Below the pieces are notes generated by a model that worked only from the letters and a program-made list of their open reading frames with translations, had not been told where the DNA came from and ran no database searches. This document shows positions 59,340 to 64,000 of a stretch of DNA of 64,000 bases, one piece after another. The translations under genes were made by a program, and so were the position numbers. This stretch comes from Cryptolaemus montrouzieri. Its lineage: Eukaryota; Arthropoda; Insecta; Coleoptera; Coccinellidae. Every line of letters starts with the position of its first letter. The stretch's first letter is position 1. The DNA lies in the NCBI GenBank assembly GCA_013387265.2, contig JABFTP020000144.1, forward strand, positions 133,683,600 to 133,747,599, written 5' to 3'.

Positions 59340-61780
59340 TTTTAGGGTTAACCATTTTGAAGGGTTGTTTTAATGAATAATTTTATGCATTTGAAGTAGT
59401 TTACAGTTCAGAAACTGAAATTATATCTTATGAGAACCTAGAAAATCACAACACTCTCGTAGGTATTTAATAAATATTTCGATGGAAAGCTATTAATTGC
59501 ATGTTTCTTTCCCTATATGAAAATTGTCTTGTAGTTATTGTTTCAAATGCTATAAAAATTACGATTTAGATTGTTGGTGGTACTTATCAACGATATAATG
59601 CTTCCATCATCGCCAGCATATCTTTTCTCAAGTAAAAAATATCCGTTCTTTAGATTGCTATGAAAAAGGTCCGAAAATCTCAATTCTTCAAAAAAACACT
59701 GGTTGGTTTTGGTTGCAGGCTCTGTAGCTATAAGAAAAGACATTCCAGTAATAGTTTTTCCTAGAAATCATATATTCTATGATGTTCTGGAGTTTGTCTA
59801 CTAAGTTCGAATCAGTTTAGAATGTAGTTTTAATAATAAACGCAATATAGAATTTAATTTTTCGAAGATATACAAGTGTTCTATAAATATGTAACCAAAC
59901 ATCAGGAGCTAATACTTTCAGTGAATTGAGGATAGAGAGTTCATATGAATATTGGTCTAGAAACACTTTCATCGAAAATACGGGATATGCCCAAAAAAAA
60001 ATTGTTATATTTCGTGGAATATGAAAAAAATTTGGCAATGATAAATGAATTCGCTACTTGTCTGATGATAAGAGAAAGCTCGAATTAGTTATAACGTTGA
60101 ATAAACTTTTCCATCTTAGACAGTGATATTTATTACGTAGTAATATTCGCAATCCTCATAATGAAACTATTTTGAATTTTTAGAGTTGACTTCTGAAAAA
60201 GGTATTGTTATAATTTTCTTAAAAAGTCACATCTCTATTTCTGTAATAAGAATCTAACTATTCACTAATCGTAATCTCTTCTATCCACTGTATAAGAAAA
60301 AGTACGCCCATGGATTATCATTCTAAGATAACTTCGTGATTTTTAGCAGCCATCTGATAGTAAGTAGTAACTGAAAATGAGAAATTATAGTATTCTGTTT
60401 TATCAAGAGCCATCTATGAACCATCTATGAACCTCATCTCAAACTTTCAATCCTGACCTATCCTAACCAGCCAGGATCGCGATTCTGGCTGGCGAATAAT
60501 CATCATTTTATTCTATGAGGTGCTTTGTCTTTTTCTATATTATTCTTATAATAGTTTATGTCATTGGTAAACATATCTGTCGAAGCGGCACTCGGTGTGT
60601 CACAAAGAGGCACGTCGAAAATCACAGTTTTTGACTACTTTAAATTTGTAAGTTTCTGTGAGGTTTAAATATTATTTAAATCTAATAGAGACTGAACAGA
60701 GTATATCCGAGATGTAGATGGTGTTTCGTGAGGAAACGAAACGTTTCTAGGTAGTGATGGAGAATTATGTGGTGAACTCGAAATGCGTTATTATTGTGAA
60801 TGTGCCCCTTGATTTACGATATACAGGCTGTGTCGCGAGATTTGGTTGAAATTTCAAGGATCCTTATCTATCGATCTGATGTCTTTAAAAAATGTTTAGG
60901 ATTATCATATCGGTCGACTTTATAACAATTTTCACGTCTCGAAGTAAAAGCAGGACAGTCATAGAAAGAATGAGTGCTTTCGTACTTTTATTCATAAGTT
61001 CAAATCTAACCCAGTACACGGATATTCTGAATTTTAATATACTTTACAAAAACTTCGAGTTCTGGTTAACCAAATCAGTCCATGATATTGAATGACACCA
61101 TTTCAGGTATCCAGGAATTTGGGCTCGTTCTGTCCGTTGATCACTGAAAATTTGTATCCAATAAAACTCAATATCCAGTATGGAGCGTAATCCTCAACTC
61201 TTCGGAGAATATTCAAAACACGATTTACGACGTTATTACAGGACCGGACTACAATATTCAATCATTTGAACGAAAGAATGGGCACATAAAAATAACTTTT
61301 TATACTGGCTGTCGCAATTATGAAATAAGATACTATTTTCTTGAAAGATAACGAAATTCAGGTCGAAAATATCCTCCAATGCAAATAACAGAAAATTTCT
61401 CCAGAAAGAACGATTATTATGAACAGATAATATCTCTAAGACCCTGACAGCGTTCACACAAAGTAGTTTTTAAAACATATAACTACGTGGTAGATTCTTC
61501 AGTTACTCTTTCCTCGAAAAAAATGCGGCTCAATGAGTTTTTCATTGTACATACCGCACCACATGTAGGGCTCAGAAGCCTATCAGTGTAAGTCAATAGA
61601 ACATTGAACAGAGGTAATAAAGTCAATACTATAATTGACCTGAAAAAATAAGAGTTAACTGGAATGTAATTTATAATGTATTTCTTGATAGAAAATAGAT
61701 AACGCAACATAAAGTATCGTAATTGAAACCTAATTTGTAACACCCATAAAAAAATGGAAAAAAATTGACTTGAATGAGTT
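59340..61780. other. no gene recognised
   Basis: AT-rich. ORFs at 59543-59743, 59817-60038, 60892-61095, 61236-61457 and 61483-61743 carry no recognised motif. Confidence 0.4.
60467..60492. repeat. 26-bp near-perfect palindrome
   Basis: 'CCAGCCAGGATCGCGATT' + 'CTGGCTGG': all positions pair except one symmetrical G/T pair. Centre TCGCGA. GC-rich in AT-rich surroundings. Confidence 0.85.
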
Positions 61781-61785
61781 GTCCA

Positions 61786-61962
61786 CTAAAGATTTTCAAA
61801 AACTAATTCGATGAATTCATCACTCTCACAGTCATTTCCTGTATTATTATGACCCTTAAAAGTGGAAGCACGTGATCTCTTATGTTTTTTCACAGCTTTT
61901 ACAGGCCTTCTTTCTTTTTTATAATGCTTCATCATGAATATGGAACTCATTCCATACTTCAT
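61786..61962 (-). CDS. small basic ORF, 58 codons, unknown
   Basis: Reads 'MKYGMSSIFMMKHYKKERRP', then a Lys/Arg-rich stretch ('VKAVKKHKRSRASTF') and an acidic end ('CESDEFIELVFENL'), with stop at 61788-61786. The basic patch could be a nuclear-localisation or nucleic-acid-binding segment, and the frame stays open upstream to about 62031. It may be the last exon of a gene, a mobile-element remnant or chance. Confidence 0.2.
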   Translation of the reverse strand: MKYGMSSIFMMKHYKKERRPVKAVKKHKRSRASTFKGHNNTGNDCESDEFIELVFENL

Positions 61963-62172
61963 GATCTTGAAAGTGATAAAGAAAAAGACTTCAATAGGAA
62001 GACCTCCTGATTTATGTAATATTTTTCAGGGTCCATTAAATTCAGAGCGAAGACCTGTGAAAACAGTGACGAAAAAGCTCATGTTAGACCTCTTACCCTA
62101 TAATCATTTGACCTATCACCCTTATTTCAAATGTTTACCTTCCATGAATAACCGAACACGTGCCTACAGTTT

Positions 62173-62200
62173 TTAGGTTAGATTAGGTTAGATTAGATTA
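62173..62200 (+). repeat. degenerate TTAGG/TTAGA run
   Basis: 'TTAGGTTAGATTAGG' followed by 'TTAGATTAGATTA': five to six telomere-like units with G-to-A changes. Similar to the perfect run at 25002. Confidence 0.6.
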
Positions 62201-62204
62201 TTTT

Positions 62205-63010
62205 GGAAGGATCTCAACCACTTCATTTCTCAAAAAATTCACTTTGCCACCCTGAGTATTGATTTTCTATTGCAAATAATCTAGTCCAATTTTCATTCTT
62301 CCAATCTAAACTGAAAATCGATATTATGAAGGTTTTCGCAATAGCGCCAAGAATTTTCTTCAGCTCGGATGTGTGCATTCCTAGAATTATTCAATACTTC
62401 GCGAGTGAACTGGGATTGATCAGAAAAAAAAATTTGGCATAGTTTTTCTTGGCTGAATATCATGATTTATAAGTTTGCTCAGATATTCTATGAAAAACGT
62501 ACGATTTTACAGTTAGTAAAAGAGATGTTGAATGCTTGGTGAATCCTGCTGCCTGTAGCAGTAGGTACTGCTTTAAATATTTATGCTACCGCAGGATCCG
62601 TATTTAGCCAACTATCGAAGAAAATATAATCCTTTAAATTTATGGTTGTACATACCGCAGAAAGAATTTAAAGAGAATTTGATAGTTCAATAATCAATAA
62701 TGCCATAATCTACAATTGCGGAACTATATATCTATCTGAGGGACTTAGGGTGATAACCCCGTCTGTGGTTGAAGGTTGACATTTCGATATAAATAGAATT
62801 TCACCTACTTATCATAAAATTTACTACAGGATTTTTTAAGTTCGAATATACGTTTTCAGTATACTATCGCATAATTTATAGACATGTTATACATTTATGG
62901 TTTTTATAACGGAAATGGATCACAGGCAAATACTTAATACCGGAGACGCTTCCCGAATCATCGAATATCGAATCATAAAAATTTCTGCCAGGTATTTCGA
63001 TATGCTTAAA
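62205..63010. other. no gene recognised
   Basis: AT-rich, no supported ORF. Probably includes the 5' part of the transposase remnant that starts near 63020. Confidence 0.4.
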
Positions 63011-63019
63011 CAGATGACA

Positions 63020-63720
63020 GCTTTTCCACCACTTCTAAGCTAGAACGGCCAAGAAAGAATGAAAGAGATATTTTGCAAGTTGTTCGTGACAATCCGAATA
63101 TTAGTACCAGGCGAGCTGGTGAATAGCTGGGAATGCCTTCGTATTCAATATGGAAAATAATAACGTTTGGTATTCGGAAGATGGATAATATATCACAGAA
63201 AAACTGTTGGCGGAAATTTCCCAGTTCCCCGCTATAGAATTAATAATTGTAGAGCGATTTTCAGTTGATGTATAGCGCGGTATGTACACTGACAATTTAG
63301 TTGGCCGCAATTTTTTCGAGGATAGACTAACTGGTAACATGTACCTTCATAATTTGCAAAATGTCTTACTGAATTTGCTTGCTGAATCCCAAATCAACAC
63401 GAATGGAATGTGGTTTTAACATGATGGCGCAATCCCACATTTTTCTCTGAATGTAGATCACGTAGATATTGAATATCCAAATCGCTGGATAGGCCATGAT
63501 GGACTGGTCTAAAGGCCGTCTAGGTCTCCGGATTTGAATGCACTTGATATTTTCTTATCGAATATTACAAAAAAGCGAGTGTATGGATAAGAAATGAGAA
63601 CAAGGCAACAATTTATGCAGCAAGTAAGAGACGTAGCGCATGCCGTCAGTGGTAATCCTGAAATTATGAGAAAACCCATAAGTCATGTAATTTAACATAC
63701 AACTGAATGCATAGAGTTAA
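63020..63720 (+). pseudogene. DD41D-like Tc1/mariner transposase, inactive
   Basis: Plus-strand words in order: 'LERPRKNERDILQVVRDNPN' (63040-63100, helix-turn-helix part), a middle block without clear catalytic motif, 'NTNGMWF' then 'HDGAIPHFSLNVDHV' (63400-63460, second catalytic Asp), and 'YPNRWIGHDGLV' with 'RPSRSPDLNALDIF' (63475-63555, third Asp). 'TRQQFMQQVRDV' and 'SGNPEIMRK' follow. Frames alternate and stops occur, e.g. near 63126. It resembles but is not the same as the DD41D family at 39040. Terminal repeats were not found. Confidence 0.8.
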
Positions 63721-64000
63721 GAGGTATTATTTCTCAAGAAGAAAGCGCTTCAATTGATAATTGTCACAAGCATTATAATAAGTTATTGATATGTTCAAAG
63801 TTTTCATTCGATTGAATAATGTATACCGGTCCTATAATAACTTCGGAAATTGGGTTTTGAATATTTTCGGAGGACTTAACGATACCGTTAGATACAGAAT
63901 AACTTTCTTTTCTTTGAATAATTGAATTTCGAAGTGCCTAAGTATATTAAGTGTTCGTGGATAAAATTTTCCAGAGATCAACGAACAGAACGTGCTCAAA

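Overview
The window is AT-rich eukaryotic DNA that looks like the repeat-dense intergenic space of an insect genome. The evidence is the set of mobile-element families (Tc1 and DD41D transposases, P-element/THAP, BEL/Pao, errantivirus-like Ty3, Penelope, R4/Dong-type LINE), long (TA)n arrays and a short TTAGG telomere-type run. No conserved host protein-coding gene could be recognised. Nearly all recognisable coding sequence belongs to broken mobile elements. Three short ORFs of unknown status and one GC-rich island are the only host-gene candidates.

Layout. 0-9 kb: a degenerate tandem duplication, a dead Tc1 transposase, pieces of an R4/Dong-type LINE bounded by (TA)n arrays, a 34-bp GC-rich minisatellite that decays away from one (TA)n array, and a (GT)n run. 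9-17 kb: mostly featureless, with an old direct duplication, a 1.2-kb segment with about 60-bp terminal inverted repeats, and a Penelope remnant built from two opposed pieces. 17-29 kb: BEL/Pao debris, a nearly complete but dead R4/Dong LINE (plus strand), then a minus-strand errantivirus-like Ty3 element (gag, pol, env) containing two (TA)n arrays, an inverted copy of its own reverse-transcriptase segment and a TTAGG run. 29-39 kb: two copies of a DD41D Tc1/mariner element, a second Penelope family, a LINE 3' end of the Jockey/CR1 type, a tRNA-derived SINE, a Penelope tip fragment and a plus-strand BEL pol remnant.

39-50 kb is the clearest structure: a three-level nest. A DD41D DNA transposon was split by an errantivirus-like LTR element (40145-49890, 4-bp ATAT target duplication). 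That element's 3' LTR was then split by a Penelope-like element (47330-49661, 11-bp target duplication). The LTR element keeps both LTRs, polypurine tract, gag zinc knuckles and env signatures, but has lost its reverse-transcriptase core and the region holding the integrase catalytic Glu.

50-64 kb: mostly featureless, with a P-element-like THAP transposase remnant (55.7-57.5 kb), a GC-rich island, a 26-bp palindrome, a small basic ORF and a second DD41D-like transposase remnant near the right edge. All pol, gag, env and transposase genes carry stops, frameshifts or deletions, so no autonomous element is visible. ORFs reading as strings of alternating Tyr-Ile are translations of (TA)n arrays, not genes.
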